DNA of 64,000 nt, from contig CANLMQ010000002.1 of NCBI GenBank assembly GCA_947492175.1, positions 1 through 64,000 on the forward strand. Direction: 5' to 3'. The position numbers and the translations under genes were made by a program. A model generated the notes under the pieces. That model did not search any database and had not been told where the DNA came from. It saw only the letters and a program-made list of their open reading frames with translations. The first letter of the stretch is position 1, and the number at the start of each line of letters is the position of its first letter. Shown here one piece after another: positions 9,719-18,137 of the stretch. The DNA comes from an uncultured Draconibacterium sp. (GTDB lineage: Bacteria > Bacteroidota > Bacteroidia > Bacteroidales > Prolixibacteraceae).

Positions 9719-12553
9719 ATGAAGTACATGATAAAAAAACAGAGCTTATTCCTGCCAATTTTATTAGTTACAACTGTCCTTCTAAGCTGTCAGGACAAAT
9801 CTGCAGAAAAGTTACCGGTTAGCCCTGATGTAAAAGTAGGAAAGCTGGAGAACGGTTTAACCTACTACATAAAACACAACAGGCGCCCCAAAAACGAAAT
9901 TCACATGAACCTGGTAGTGAATGCCGGATCGGTTTTGGAAGATGACGACCAACGTGGTTTTGCCCATTTCTGCGAACACATGGCATTTAACGGAACCGAA
10001 CATTTCCCCGAGAAAGAAATGATCGAATATTTTGAATCAATCGGATCAAAATTCGGAGAAAAAATTAATGCTTACACCTCGTTCGATGAAACCGTTTACC
10101 AACTTAGCATCCCTGCTGAAAACGAAGAATATATCGATAAAGGTCTACTGGCAATACGAGATTGGGCCTGTGCAATAACCGATTCAAATAAAGAAATTGA
10201 TGCAGAAAGAGGAGTTATACACGAAGAATTTCGAACCCGATACGATGTAAGTGGCAGGTTACTTAATAAAGCCCTTCCCTACTTATTTCATAATTCGAAA
10301 TATGCCAAACGCCATGTAATCGGGACCTACGATATAATCGATTTTGGGAAGCCTGATGCTTTACGCCGTTTCAGAAAAGACTGGTACCGCCCCGATTTGC
10401 AGGCTGTAATTGTGGTGGGCGATTTTAACACCCGCGAAATGGAAAAAAAAGTGAAAGACCTTTTTTCTCGAATTCCTAAAAACGAAACACCACGCAAAAA
10501 AGTTTTGGAAGAAATTCCCGATCATCAGGAAACTCTGATAGCCCATTCTACCGATGAGGAGCTAAACTCAAGTTCTGTTTCTGTATATTTTAAACATCCC
10601 TTTTCGCCCGTTAAAACTATTGGCGATTTCAGAAAAGCACTGATTCAAAATTTATACATTAGTATGTTAACCGACCGACTTCTGCAGGCTGCCGACAACG
10701 AAGAAATTATTGCTCCTTTTTTTAGCGCCGGAGCAAGCTACTCCCAATTTATCGGACCAAAATCAATGTATACGCTCAGGGCTACTGTAAAAGAAAACAA
10801 AATTACAGAATCAATTTCTTCGATATTGGAAGAAAACAAGCGGGCTTTTAGCTTCGGCTTTACAAAGGACGAATTCGAGCGTACAAAAAAGAAATTTATA
10901 AGCAATGCTGGCAAGGCATTTCGCGAAAGAAACACCAGGGAATCTTCAGATTATGTTGATGATTATGTAACTAATTTCACCTTATCACAGCATCCGCTGA
11001 TTGATCCGAAATATAAATACGATCTTACCAAAGAGCTACTCGAAGACATCTCGTTAAAGGAAATAAAGGAGGCCGGAGAATTCCTAACTACCCGAGAAAA
11101 TCGCGTTGTCATCATCAATGCGCCCGAAAAAGATAAAAATATCTTACCTGATAAAGAAACCGTACTGAATATCTTTTCCAAGGTTGAAGCGAAAGAACTT
11201 GAGGCTTTTGCAGAAGAAAAAAGTCTGGAAGAGCTACTTCCTGAGGCCCCGACTTCGGGGAAAGTAGTTGAAGAAAACTTAATGGAAGGTGTTGAAGATC
11301 TTGTGGAATGGAAATTATCAAATGGTGCGAGGGTACTTCTTAAACCAACCAAATATAAAAACGATCAGATTTATTTTGGAGCATACAGCCCGGGTGGTTT
11401 TTCGGTGTACAACGACACAGAATACTTATCAGCCAGTTTTGCTCCCGACATAATTTCCTACGTTGGAATTGGCGATTTCAGTCCTACCGATCTCTCTAAA
11501 GCGCTGTCGGGGAAGATGGTCCAGGTGCGCCTGGGATGTGGCGACTACTCCGAAGGCCTGGGTGGCAATTCAACTGTTGATGATTTCGAAACCATGTTAA
11601 AAATAGCCTATCTGTATTTTACTGCACCGCGAGAAAACAAACCCCGTTACGACGCTTTGCTCGAAAAAATAAATATGCAGTTAAAAAACAAATACCTCGA
11701 TCCGAATGTGGTTTGGAGTGATTCGATAAACAGAATCATGACATCAAATCATCCCCGTTTTATTCCGGTTACAGTCGACCGTGTTGCCGGAGAGCTCGAT
11801 TATGATAATGTCTACCAAACCTATCGCGATCGTTTTTCGAATGCCGCAGATTTTTCATTCTTCTTTGCCGGAAGTCTTGACCCTGAAAATGCAAAACCTT
11901 TGATTGAGAAATACATTGGAAGTTTGCCAACCAATAATAAGGAAAAAGAAAATTGGATCGACAGAGGTATTCAACCTCCAAAAGGCAAAGTTGAACACAC
12001 CATGTATCTCGCTAAAGAACAAAGAAGTGTTGTCAGAATTCTCTTTTCAGAAAAAGAAATGGAGTATTCGCAAAAAAATAAATTAGCAGCACGCATTATG
12101 TGCGATGCTTTATCCAATAAACTAATGGAAAATATAAGAGAAAAACAAGGTGGTGTTTATTCCATTAAAGCTTATCCCTATTTTTCTCCCTATCCCAAAG
12201 ACAACCTGAGTATTTCCATCCAGTTTGTTTGCGATCCGGAAAGAGTTGAAGAACTAAGAAATCTGGTTTTTAGCGAAATCAAAAAAATTAAAAAAGAAGG
12301 AATTGAGCCAGAAGATTTGGCTGTTATTGTGAAACAAATTGAGCACGACGATAAAACTTCGCGCGAAACAAACGATTACTGGATGAAGTTAATGCAGGAA
12401 TACATGGTTTATAAACTCGATTTCAAAGAATTTCCAAAGTTTATATCAACACTTAAAGAGGTTACGAGTAATGATATAAAAAACATGGCACAGGAAATTT
12501 TTGATATGCAAACTTATAAAAACTTTAACCTGATGCCTGAAAAAGAGAATTAG
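9719..12553 (+). CDS. M16 family zinc metallopeptidase lipoprotein
   Basis: A 944-residue pitrilysin/insulinase-family peptidase, full length for the two-half M16 architecture. The N terminus is a lipoprotein signal (lipobox VLLSC, Cys24), so it sits in the envelope facing periplasm or surface. The inverted zinc motif HFCEH is at residues 83-87, and the third ligand Glu lies in ERGVIHEE near residue 163. The second M16 half (WKLSNGARVLLKP onward) lacks a zinc motif, as in the family. It is separated from the SusCD locus by a terminator, so it is an independent unit that may still supply peptide degradation. ATG codons at 9719 and 9728 are both possible starts. Confidence 0.93.
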   Translation: MKYMIKKQSLFLPILLVTTVLLSCQDKSAEKLPVSPDVKVGKLENGLTYYIKHNRRPKNEIHMNLVVNAGSVLEDDDQRGFAHFCEHMAFNGTEHFPEKEMIEYFESIGSKFGEKINAYTSFDETVYQLSIPAENEEYIDKGLLAIRDWACAITDSNKEIDAERGVIHEEFRTRYDVSGRLLNKALPYLFHNSKYAKRHVIGTYDIIDFGKPDALRRFRKDWYRPDLQAVIVVGDFNTREMEKKVKDLFSRIPKNETPRKKVLEEIPDHQETLIAHSTDEELNSSSVSVYFKHPFSPVKTIGDFRKALIQNLYISMLTDRLLQAADNEEIIAPFFSAGASYSQFIGPKSMYTLRATVKENKITESISSILEENKRAFSFGFTKDEFERTKKKFISNAGKAFRERNTRESSDYVDDYVTNFTLSQHPLIDPKYKYDLTKELLEDISLKEIKEAGEFLTTRENRVVIINAPEKDKNILPDKETVLNIFSKVEAKELEAFAEEKSLEELLPEAPTSGKVVEENLMEGVEDLVEWKLSNGARVLLKPTKYKNDQIYFGAYSPGGFSVYNDTEYLSASFAPDIISYVGIGDFSPTDLSKALSGKMVQVRLGCGDYSEGLGGNSTVDDFETMLKIAYLYFTAPRENKPRYDALLEKINMQLKNKYLDPNVVWSDSINRIMTSNHPRFIPVTVDRVAGELDYDNVYQTYRDRFSNAADFSFFFAGSLDPENAKPLIEKYIGSLPTNNKEKENWIDRGIQPPKGKVEHTMYLAKEQRSVVRILFSEKEMEYSQKNKLAARIMCDALSNKLMENIREKQGGVYSIKAYPYFSPYPKDNLSISIQFVCDPERVEELRNLVFSEIKKIKKEGIEPEDLAVIVKQIEHDDKTSRETNDYWMKLMQEYMVYKLDFKEFPKFISTLKEVTSNDIKNMAQEIFDMQTYKNFNLMPEKEN

Positions 12554-12581
12554 GGTACGCCCCAAAAGTAATATGCATTTT

Positions 12582-12619
12582 AAAGAGGCTATCCTAATCA
12601 TCCGGCTAGCCTCTTTTTT
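12582..12619 (+). terminator. Terminator after the M16 peptidase gene
   Basis: Stem AAAGAGGCTA / TAGCCTCTTT (12582-12591 with 12607-12616), 15-base loop, followed by TTTA. It is placed 28 bases after the stop codon. Confidence 0.85.
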
Positions 12620-12997
12620 AACTCCTATCAGTAGCTAACTACCGAAACATGTTAGTGCCGGGCCCAAACAAGAAAACAAATCATAATAAAGAAAATTCTT
12701 AAAGTTGCCTGTCCCCATGGCAGAGCCAATGAATATTACGCCAACTTTATTTCCGCAAAACAGCTGAAACGCGAATTTTCATTATTTCACCCCTCTGTCA
12801 TCCGTCAGTTGACGAATGACATCTCCCCTGAAATTCAGGGGAGAATATATGGAATCCTCGCGGCAAGCCACGATGAATTAGTTGATTAAAAGAAAGAATT
12901 GTGTAATAGTTAACGATATTAATAATATTTTTGAAACACAGGATTAAACTGTTCTTTCAAGTAATAAAATAGAAACGAGTACCAATAAACAGACAAT
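12620..12997. other. Intergenic region with adjacent palindromes
   Basis: About 380 bases without a convincing gene. The region is more GC-rich in its middle than the surrounding spacers and contains two back-to-back hairpins (12797-12844, listed separately). The last 100 bases before the aldehyde dehydrogenase are AT-rich and probably hold its promoter, but I could not fix a TAnnTTTG element. Confidence 0.5.
12797..12844. repeat. Double-hairpin palindromic element
   Basis: Two adjacent palindromes one base apart. 12797-12820 pairs GTCATCCGTCA with TGACGAATGAC with a single mismatch. 12822-12844 is TCTCCCCTGAA / TTCAGGGGAGA, 11 bp perfect around a single A. There is no T-tract on either strand, so it is not a simple terminator. 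The layout resembles REP/BIME-like intergenic palindromes. Only one copy is in this window, so its repeat nature is inferred. Confidence 0.5.
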
Positions 12998-14392
12998 ATG
13001 CACGATAAATCCGGTTCAGCAAACAAATTCGGGAAAGTACTTTTGAAGCAAAAAGAATTCTTCAATACAAACAAAACAAAAGATGTCACTTTCAGAATTC
13101 AGCAGCTAAAAAGACTAAAAACACTGCTAAGAGAAAACGAACAACTGCTTTACGAGGCCATTTATGAGGATTTTGGAAAATCGAAATTTGAAACCTATGC
13201 CACCGAACTTGCTGTATTGTACCACGAAATAAATCTAAATATTAAGAACATAAAAAAATGGAGTAAACGGAAATACGTTTCTACCGGACTTGCCAATATT
13301 CCGGGTAAAAGCTTTATTATTCCCGAGCCACTAGGAAATACGTTAGTTATTGGAGCCTGGAACTATCCTATCCATTTGGCACTTATGCCTGCTGCCGCAG
13401 CCCTTGGAGCCGGTAATACCGTTTTTTTGAAAACAAGTGAACTGCCCGCCAAAACATCGAATGTTATTGCCCGATTAATTAACGATAATTTTTCCAAGGA
13501 ACTGTTTTTCGTAGCAGAGGGTGGAGTACAGGAAACTACCGATATTTTAGCGCTAAGCTTCGATAAAATATTTTTTACAGGAAGTAATGCGGTGGGCAAA
13601 ATAGTTTATCAGGCTGCAGCGAAAAATCTGACCCCGGTAACTTTGGAGTTGGGAGGAAAAAGCCCGGCAATAATTATGGCCGATTGCAATATAAAAATGA
13701 CCGCCAAACGACTTGTATGGGCAAAGTTTATAAATGCCGGGCAAACCTGTGTAGCCCCCGATTATGTTTTAGTTGAAAAAGCGATTGAAGATGAATTTCT
13801 ACAGGCAGTTCGTATCGAAATTGAGAAGTATCACCCCAATACAGATGAGCCTCGCGAAAATTACATGAAAATTATTAACACCAGAAACTTCGATCGTCTG
13901 GAAAAACTGATCGACAGGGATAAACTGTATTTTGGAGGTACCACAAATCGCGACAAAAGGTTTATAAGTCCAACTGTACTTAAAAACATTTCATTTGAAG
14001 ATGAAATTATGCAGGATGAAATCTTTGGTCCAATTCTTCCGGTTTTATCCTTTACCAATCTGGATGAAGCCATTCTCGAAATTAAAGCACGGCCCAAACC
14101 GCTCGCAGGCTATATATATTCGAAAAATAAACGAACAATCAATAAAGTGCTAAATGAAGTTTCATTTGGAGGTGGTGCGGTAAATGATAGTGTAATGCAC
14201 TTGTCGAACAGCAACCTTCCTTTTGGCGGTGTTGGATTCAGCGGAATTGGCAGTTATCACGGAAAAGCGGGCTTCGATACTTTTTCGCATTATAAAAGTA
14301 TCCTCCAAAAACCATTTTGGTTTGAACCCGACTTAAAATATCCCCCCTATTCGATTATGAAAATGAAACTGATTAGATGGTTGATTGGATAA
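12998..14392 (+). CDS. Aldehyde dehydrogenase family protein (class 3-like)
   Basis: A 464-residue soluble NAD(P)-dependent aldehyde dehydrogenase that oxidises an aldehyde to the acid. The NAD site FTGSNAVGK is around residues 192-200, the catalytic Glu in TLELGGKSP near 216, the catalytic Cys in NAGQTCVAPDYV near 250, and EDEIMQDEIFGPILPVL near 330. Its length (about 460 rather than 490-500) and a C-terminal hydrophobic/basic tail fit the ALDH3 / coniferyl-aldehyde dehydrogenase branch, which often acts on fatty or aromatic aldehydes. It is a single-gene unit converging on the FKBP gene. The exact substrate is unknown. Confidence 0.92.
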   Translation: MHDKSGSANKFGKVLLKQKEFFNTNKTKDVTFRIQQLKRLKTLLRENEQLLYEAIYEDFGKSKFETYATELAVLYHEINLNIKNIKKWSKRKYVSTGLANIPGKSFIIPEPLGNTLVIGAWNYPIHLALMPAAAALGAGNTVFLKTSELPAKTSNVIARLINDNFSKELFFVAEGGVQETTDILALSFDKIFFTGSNAVGKIVYQAAAKNLTPVTLELGGKSPAIIMADCNIKMTAKRLVWAKFINAGQTCVAPDYVLVEKAIEDEFLQAVRIEIEKYHPNTDEPRENYMKIINTRNFDRLEKLIDRDKLYFGGTTNRDKRFISPTVLKNISFEDEIMQDEIFGPILPVLSFTNLDEAILEIKARPKPLAGYIYSKNKRTINKVLNEVSFGGGAVNDSVMHLSNSNLPFGGVGFSGIGSYHGKAGFDTFSHYKSILQKPFWFEPDLKYPPYSIMKMKLIRWLIG

Positions 14393-14411
14393 AAACAGAA
14401 AACGAATCCTC

Positions 14412-14843
14412 TTAACAAATATCCACCAAACGAATATCAAAAGCTAACACTGCATTGGGTGGAATTTTATTTCCGGTACCCTTTCGTCCCCAGCCTAAAT
14501 CGGAGGGCACCCAAAATTTAAAGCGACTCCCCACATTCATTATTTGCAAGCCTTCCTGTAAGCCGTCAATCAATTCATTAATATTCACTTTGTCGGGTTG
14601 ATTTTGGCGATATGTATCTTCCAATATTTTACCATCGAGTAACAAGGCCCGCTGATGAATAAGAACTGTATCAAACATACCTGGCTTAGCTCCCCCTTTT
14701 TCTTCCACAATTGAATATTGCAAACCGGATGAAGTCTCAACTACTCCAGTTTCCTGCAGGTTTTGTGCAAGAAAATCCTCTCCAGACTTGCGGTTATTTC
14801 CTGCCGAACCCTTACTACGTCCTCTCTTTTCTCGCCTCCCCAT
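14412..14843 (-). CDS. FKBP-type peptidyl-prolyl cis-trans isomerase
   Basis: A 143-residue protein with a 30-residue N-terminal extension rich in Arg, Lys, Ser and Gly, then an FKBP-like domain (SSGLQYSIVEEKGG, PGMFDTVLIHQRALLLDGK, INELIDGLQEGLQIMNVGSRFKFWVPSDLGWG, IPPNAVLAFDIRLVDI). There is no signal peptide, so it is cytoplasmic unless the start is wrong. Several usual active-site aromatics are changed (for example IHQRALLLDG for the common YTGTLLDG), so activity is uncertain while the fold is clear. It lies 7 bases after the methyltransferase gene in the same leftward operon. Confidence 0.85.
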   Translation of the reverse strand: MGRREKRGRSKGSAGNNRKSGEDFLAQNLQETGVVETSSGLQYSIVEEKGGAKPGMFDTVLIHQRALLLDGKILEDTYRQNQPDKVNINELIDGLQEGLQIMNVGSRFKFWVPSDLGWGRKGTGNKIPPNAVLAFDIRLVDIC

Positions 14844-14850
14844 ATTACAA

Positions 14851-15552
14851 CTATTTAACCTGTCCTACAATAACAATTCGCGTTGCCATTTCGAAACCAT
14901 GCTTTTTTAAATCTGCCTCAATAAGTTTCGATTCTTTTACCAACTGGTTATGTTCAGGGTGATGCGAAACCTTTTCAAGCATTTCATTCATTTTAACAAC
15001 CCGTTCATTAATCTCGTTTTCAGTTGTTGGTTTTCTTTCATTTTTATTCTCAAAATGATGTAAAATTCGAATACCTGAATCTTCAACCAATTTCAGAATT
15101 TCAGCTTTTGTAAATGTTTCGTTATGACATGTCCCGTTTAAACGGTCAATCTTACTCCTGAAATGATGCATTTGTTTATGCACTTCCTGTGCCGGGCTCA
15201 GGTTATCGCTAAACAGCTCATTTACAACAATCCAACCTCCTGGTTTTACAACCCGCTGCATTTCTGCCAGTGTTTTAGGAATATCGGGTAAATGGTGCAA
15301 TGCCATTGAAATAGCAGCCACATCAAAAGTATTATCCACAATATTCAGCTTTTCGCCACTCATTTCAGCAAAATCAACATCGGGATACACTTTAGCTGCT
15401 TCTGCCAGCGACTCCTTGTTCGGATCAACACCGGTAATTTTAGATTGCGGAAGCGCATCTGTTAACACTGCCAAAAAATCCCCTGTTCCCGTTCCCACAT
15501 CAAGTACGGTACTTACTTGCTTGTTCTGAAAGAAAGTTTTTAATTGTTCCAT
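14851..15552 (-). CDS. Class I SAM-dependent methyltransferase
   Basis: A 233-residue methyltransferase with a Rossmann fold: motif I VLDVGTGTGDFL (residues 17-28), the acidic motif GVDPNKESL, the YdfAMSGEKL-type region and the post-motif block AAISMALHHLPDIPKTLAEMQRVVKPGGWIVV, which resembles UbiE/COQ5-like enzymes. The substrate cannot be inferred. The ATG overlaps the stop of the upstream permease gene (TAATG), so translation is coupled. Confidence 0.88.
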   Translation of the reverse strand: MEQLKTFFQNKQVSTVLDVGTGTGDFLAVLTDALPQSKITGVDPNKESLAEAAKVYPDVDFAEMSGEKLNIVDNTFDVAAISMALHHLPDIPKTLAEMQRVVKPGGWIVVNELFSDNLSPAQEVHKQMHHFRSKIDRLNGTCHNETFTKAEILKLVEDSGIRILHHFENKNERKPTTENEINERVVKMNEMLEKVSHHPEHNQLVKESKLIEADLKKHGFEMATRIVIVGQVK

Positions 15553-16298
15553 TAGATTAAAAGTAAAAATGCCGACAGGGCTGTTACAACAATTACTGCG
15601 GTACGATATAAATTATCTGAAATACGTTTTACAAGTTTCACTCCCAGAAAAGCACCAATGGCAATGCCGGGAAGTAGTATTAGGTCGAGACTCAGAGTAT
15701 GCCAACTTATGGTTTTCCAAATAAAAATATGCAGTGGAAACTTAAAAAAATTAACGATCAGAAAGAACCATGCCCCAGTTCCTATAAAAGTGTTTTTTGG
15801 AAGATGCATTGCCAGAAGATAAATGGCGAAAATGGGGCCTGCTACGTTACCAATCATTGTTGCAAATCCTCCCAATATTCCCATCGATGCTGCAAACCAC
15901 CACGTATTAGGGAAAAGATTTTTCCTTTTTTTGCGGTCTTTCCAAAGCATTAATCCAATGCATATGAAAACAAGAATAGCAATAATATTTTTAAACCAGA
16001 TATCGTTTACAACCTCTCCAACCCAGAGCGCAATTCCAATTCCAGCAAATGCCCATGGAAATAATTTCCACAAATATTTCCATTCGGCATGACGATGGTA
16101 ATAACTAACACCAAAAAGATCGGCCATCATTAACATCGGGAGTAAAACACCGGTAGAAGCTTTCCCCCCAAAAATAATAGCCAGGGTTGGCACAACCAAC
16201 ATAGAAATACCGGGGACACCTACTTTCGACATTCCTATAATCATGCCGCAGGCGGCAAGCAATGACCACTGAAGAATTGAAAAATCGAGCTCGAGCAT
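15552..16298 (-). CDS. TauE/SafE family membrane permease
   Basis: A 248-residue inner-membrane protein with about seven to eight hydrophobic spans and the family features: an N-terminal AACGMIIGMSKVGVPG and a repeat-related GGFATMIGNVAGPIFAIYLL in the second half. The family exports sulfite, sulfoacetate or related organosulfonate anions. It is the first gene of a leftward operon with a methyltransferase and an FKBP protein, a combination that gives no clear substrate. Confidence 0.88.
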   Translation of the reverse strand: MLELDFSILQWSLLAACGMIIGMSKVGVPGISMLVVPTLAIIFGGKASTGVLLPMLMMADLFGVSYYHRHAEWKYLWKLFPWAFAGIGIALWVGEVVNDIWFKNIIAILVFICIGLMLWKDRKKRKNLFPNTWWFAASMGILGGFATMIGNVAGPIFAIYLLAMHLPKNTFIGTGAWFFLIVNFFKFPLHIFIWKTISWHTLSLDLILLPGIAIGAFLGVKLVKRISDNLYRTAVIVVTALSAFLLLI

Positions 16299-16433
16299 AG
16301 TAATTTTGATAAGTCACTAAAGTATTGAAAATTTATTCAATGCAAAACAATGTCTTGGCTTCAATGTAAATTGACTTCCTGAAATTAACATACTCAAGTT
16401 AGTTGACTTTTAAACATTCATTTATTCTGCGGT

Positions 16434-16466
16434 TGCAAAAAAATAGCTCCGCGTCGCGGAGCTATT
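16434..16466 (-). terminator. Rho-independent terminator of the dusB / DUF1232 operon
   Basis: AATAGCTCCGC / GCGGAGCTATT (16442-16466) forms a perfect 11-bp stem with a 3-base loop. Read on the minus strand it is followed by a run of T. There is no T-run on the plus side, so it works for leftward transcription. It lies about 200 bases beyond the DUF1232 stop. Confidence 0.8.
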
Positions 16467-16480
16467 CAAGCTAACAATCC

Positions 16481-16497
16481 GAAGGTTTGAAACCTTC
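16481..16497. other. Short perfect palindrome
   Basis: GAAGGTTT G AAACCTTC is a perfect 8-bp inverted repeat with a 1-base centre and no T-tract. It could be an operator or part of the 3' end structure of the leftward transcript. Confidence 0.35.
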
Positions 16498-16665
16498 ATA
16501 AAAACAAAAAACAAAAACCATATATGTTGCTTACACTGCAACATCAGTTATTTACTTTGTATTCTCATATTTATATATCCACACACTTAGATACAATCAA
16601 AGTGCGTGCCATAACATCAGAAAAAAACAAACTTTAACTTCTGTTAACCGAATCGTAAAAACTTG

Positions 16666-17046
16666 CTAAAAAGTATTGTTATCAATATCATCCAGTTGTT
16701 CAGAATCAATTGTTCCAAACCAGTCGGATAATTTACCCCGGGCCTTGTTTTTTACTTCGGGGGTAATATTGGCTGATATCTGAGATAGCGCAAAGAGTAA
16801 AACTCCCAAATCGTCGGAGTAACCGATTAATGGAGTAACATCGAAAATAGCATCGGTGGGAAAAATAAAGTACCCAAGAGCGGCTGCAATTCCTATTTTT
16901 GCTTTCGTACCCACACTTTTATCCTGCATGGTGTAAAACAATAATAACACGGCATAAACAACCTTTTCACCAGCTTCTTTCGAATATTTTTTAATCTTCT
17001 CCCAAAGCGATTTTTCTGAAAAGTATTTTGAATATTTTCCGTCCAT
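16666..17046 (-). CDS. YkvA/DUF1232 family protein
   Basis: A 126-residue protein with the DUF1232 core (AKIGIAAALGYFIFPTDAIFDVTPLIGYSDDLGVL), in which the hydrophobic stretch with the PTDAIFDVTP and GYSDD motifs is diagnostic. Members are small membrane-associated proteins of unknown function. It lies 20 bases after dusB on the same strand and is the last gene before the terminator at 16434-16466. Confidence 0.85.
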   Translation of the reverse strand: MDGKYSKYFSEKSLWEKIKKYSKEAGEKVVYAVLLLFYTMQDKSVGTKAKIGIAAALGYFIFPTDAIFDVTPLIGYSDDLGVLLFALSQISANITPEVKNKARGKLSDWFGTIDSEQLDDIDNNTF

Positions 17047-17066
17047 ATTTTAAACCATCCGAATGA

Positions 17067-18080
17067 TTATTTTAAACTCGCAGTTGAAAAATCGAGTTGA
17101 AGACTCCCAAACTGTTGCACTATCTTCTCAAGAATTAAATGAACTTCATCGTTTGTTTCTGCCCGTAACAACTGTATTTTTAATTCTCTGAAATTTGGCA
17201 AACCCGGGAAATACTTTGCAAAATGTCGCCGCATCATTAAAATACCCGATCTTTCATTATCTCGCCACTCGAGGTTTAAACGCAGCTGTTCTTTTAAGGT
17301 TTCAACCACTTCAGTAACGGTTGGTTGCGGTAATTCTTCGCCTGTTTGCAGGTAATGTTTAATTTCGCGAAACAACCATGGCCTGCCAATGGCACCCCGC
17401 CCAATCATTAATGCATCAACTCCGGTTTGGTCGAGCAATTGTTTGGCTTTTGCACCACTGTTTATGTCGCCGTTTCCAATTATCGGGATTTGAATTTTAG
17501 GATTGTTTTTAACTTCCCCAATTAAAGTCCAGTCGGCAATACCCGTGTATAACTGCTCGCGAGTACGACCATGAATAGCCAAAGCCTGAATACCGGCATC
17601 CTGTAACCGTTCGGCAGCTTCTGCAATTGGTTTATCTCCTTCGGTCCATCCAATGCGCGTTTTGGCAGTGACCGGAATTTGTACAGCTTTTACAATTTCG
17701 GCTGCCATTTGTTGCATCTTCGGCAGGTCTTTTAACATGGCAGCCCCGGCTCCGTGCCGAACAATTTTTTTCATCGGGCACCCAAAGTTAATATCCAGAA
17801 AATCAGGTTCGAATTCCTCGGCAACCTGCGCAGCACGAACCATTGAATCGATATTATGCCCGTAAATTTGAATGGCAACCGGACGGTCGAAATCAAAAAG
17901 ATGCATTTTCTGCTTGGTCTTTTCAATATCACGAACCAATGCCTCCGACGAAATAAATTCAGTATACATTACATCTGCTCCAAATTTTTTACACATCCAG
18001 CGAAACGACCTGTAAGTTACGTCTTCCATGGGTGCTAAAAACAAAGGCACTCCCTCTAAATTAATGTTACCGATCTTCAT
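17067..18080 (-). CDS. dusB: tRNA-dihydrouridine synthase DusB
   Basis: An FMN enzyme reducing uridine to dihydrouridine in tRNA. It is 337 residues from the ATG at 18080; an upstream in-frame TTG at 18104 adds eight unconserved residues, and I reject it. The TIM barrel starts at LFLAPMEDVTYRSF; the catalytic Cys lies in DINFGCPMKKIVRHGAG, with KTRIGW, HGRTREQLYTG, IPIIGNGDI and MIGRGAIGRPWLF for FMN and tRNA binding. The C-terminal helical domain is present. It sits between an amidohydrolase gene and DUF1232 in a leftward operon. The subfamily call (DusB) rests on length and motif order. Confidence 0.93.
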   Translation of the reverse strand: MKIGNINLEGVPLFLAPMEDVTYRSFRWMCKKFGADVMYTEFISSEALVRDIEKTKQKMHLFDFDRPVAIQIYGHNIDSMVRAAQVAEEFEPDFLDINFGCPMKKIVRHGAGAAMLKDLPKMQQMAAEIVKAVQIPVTAKTRIGWTEGDKPIAEAAERLQDAGIQALAIHGRTREQLYTGIADWTLIGEVKNNPKIQIPIIGNGDINSGAKAKQLLDQTGVDALMIGRGAIGRPWLFREIKHYLQTGEELPQPTVTEVVETLKEQLRLNLEWRDNERSGILMMRRHFAKYFPGLPNFRELKIQLLRAETNDEVHLILEKIVQQFGSLQLDFSTASLK

Positions 18081-18137
18081 TCTTTCTTTTTTAAACCGGT
18101 GCAAATTTAGCTAAATATTTTTGGTGAGGTATTCCAC

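Larger units (their letters stand above)
16299..16665. other. Intergenic region with two hairpins
   Basis: A spacer of 367 bases between the TauE-like gene and the DUF1232 gene. It should contain the promoter of the TauE operon and the terminator of the dusB-DUF1232 operon. Apart from the hairpins at 16442-16466 and 16481-16497 I see no gene. The part next to DUF1232 (about 16500-16665) is AT-rich and featureless. Confidence 0.5.

Noticed and set aside
10963..11352. A 129-codon minus-strand frame inside the M16 peptidase gene
   Set aside because: Ser-rich low-complexity translation opposite a well-supported peptidase gene.
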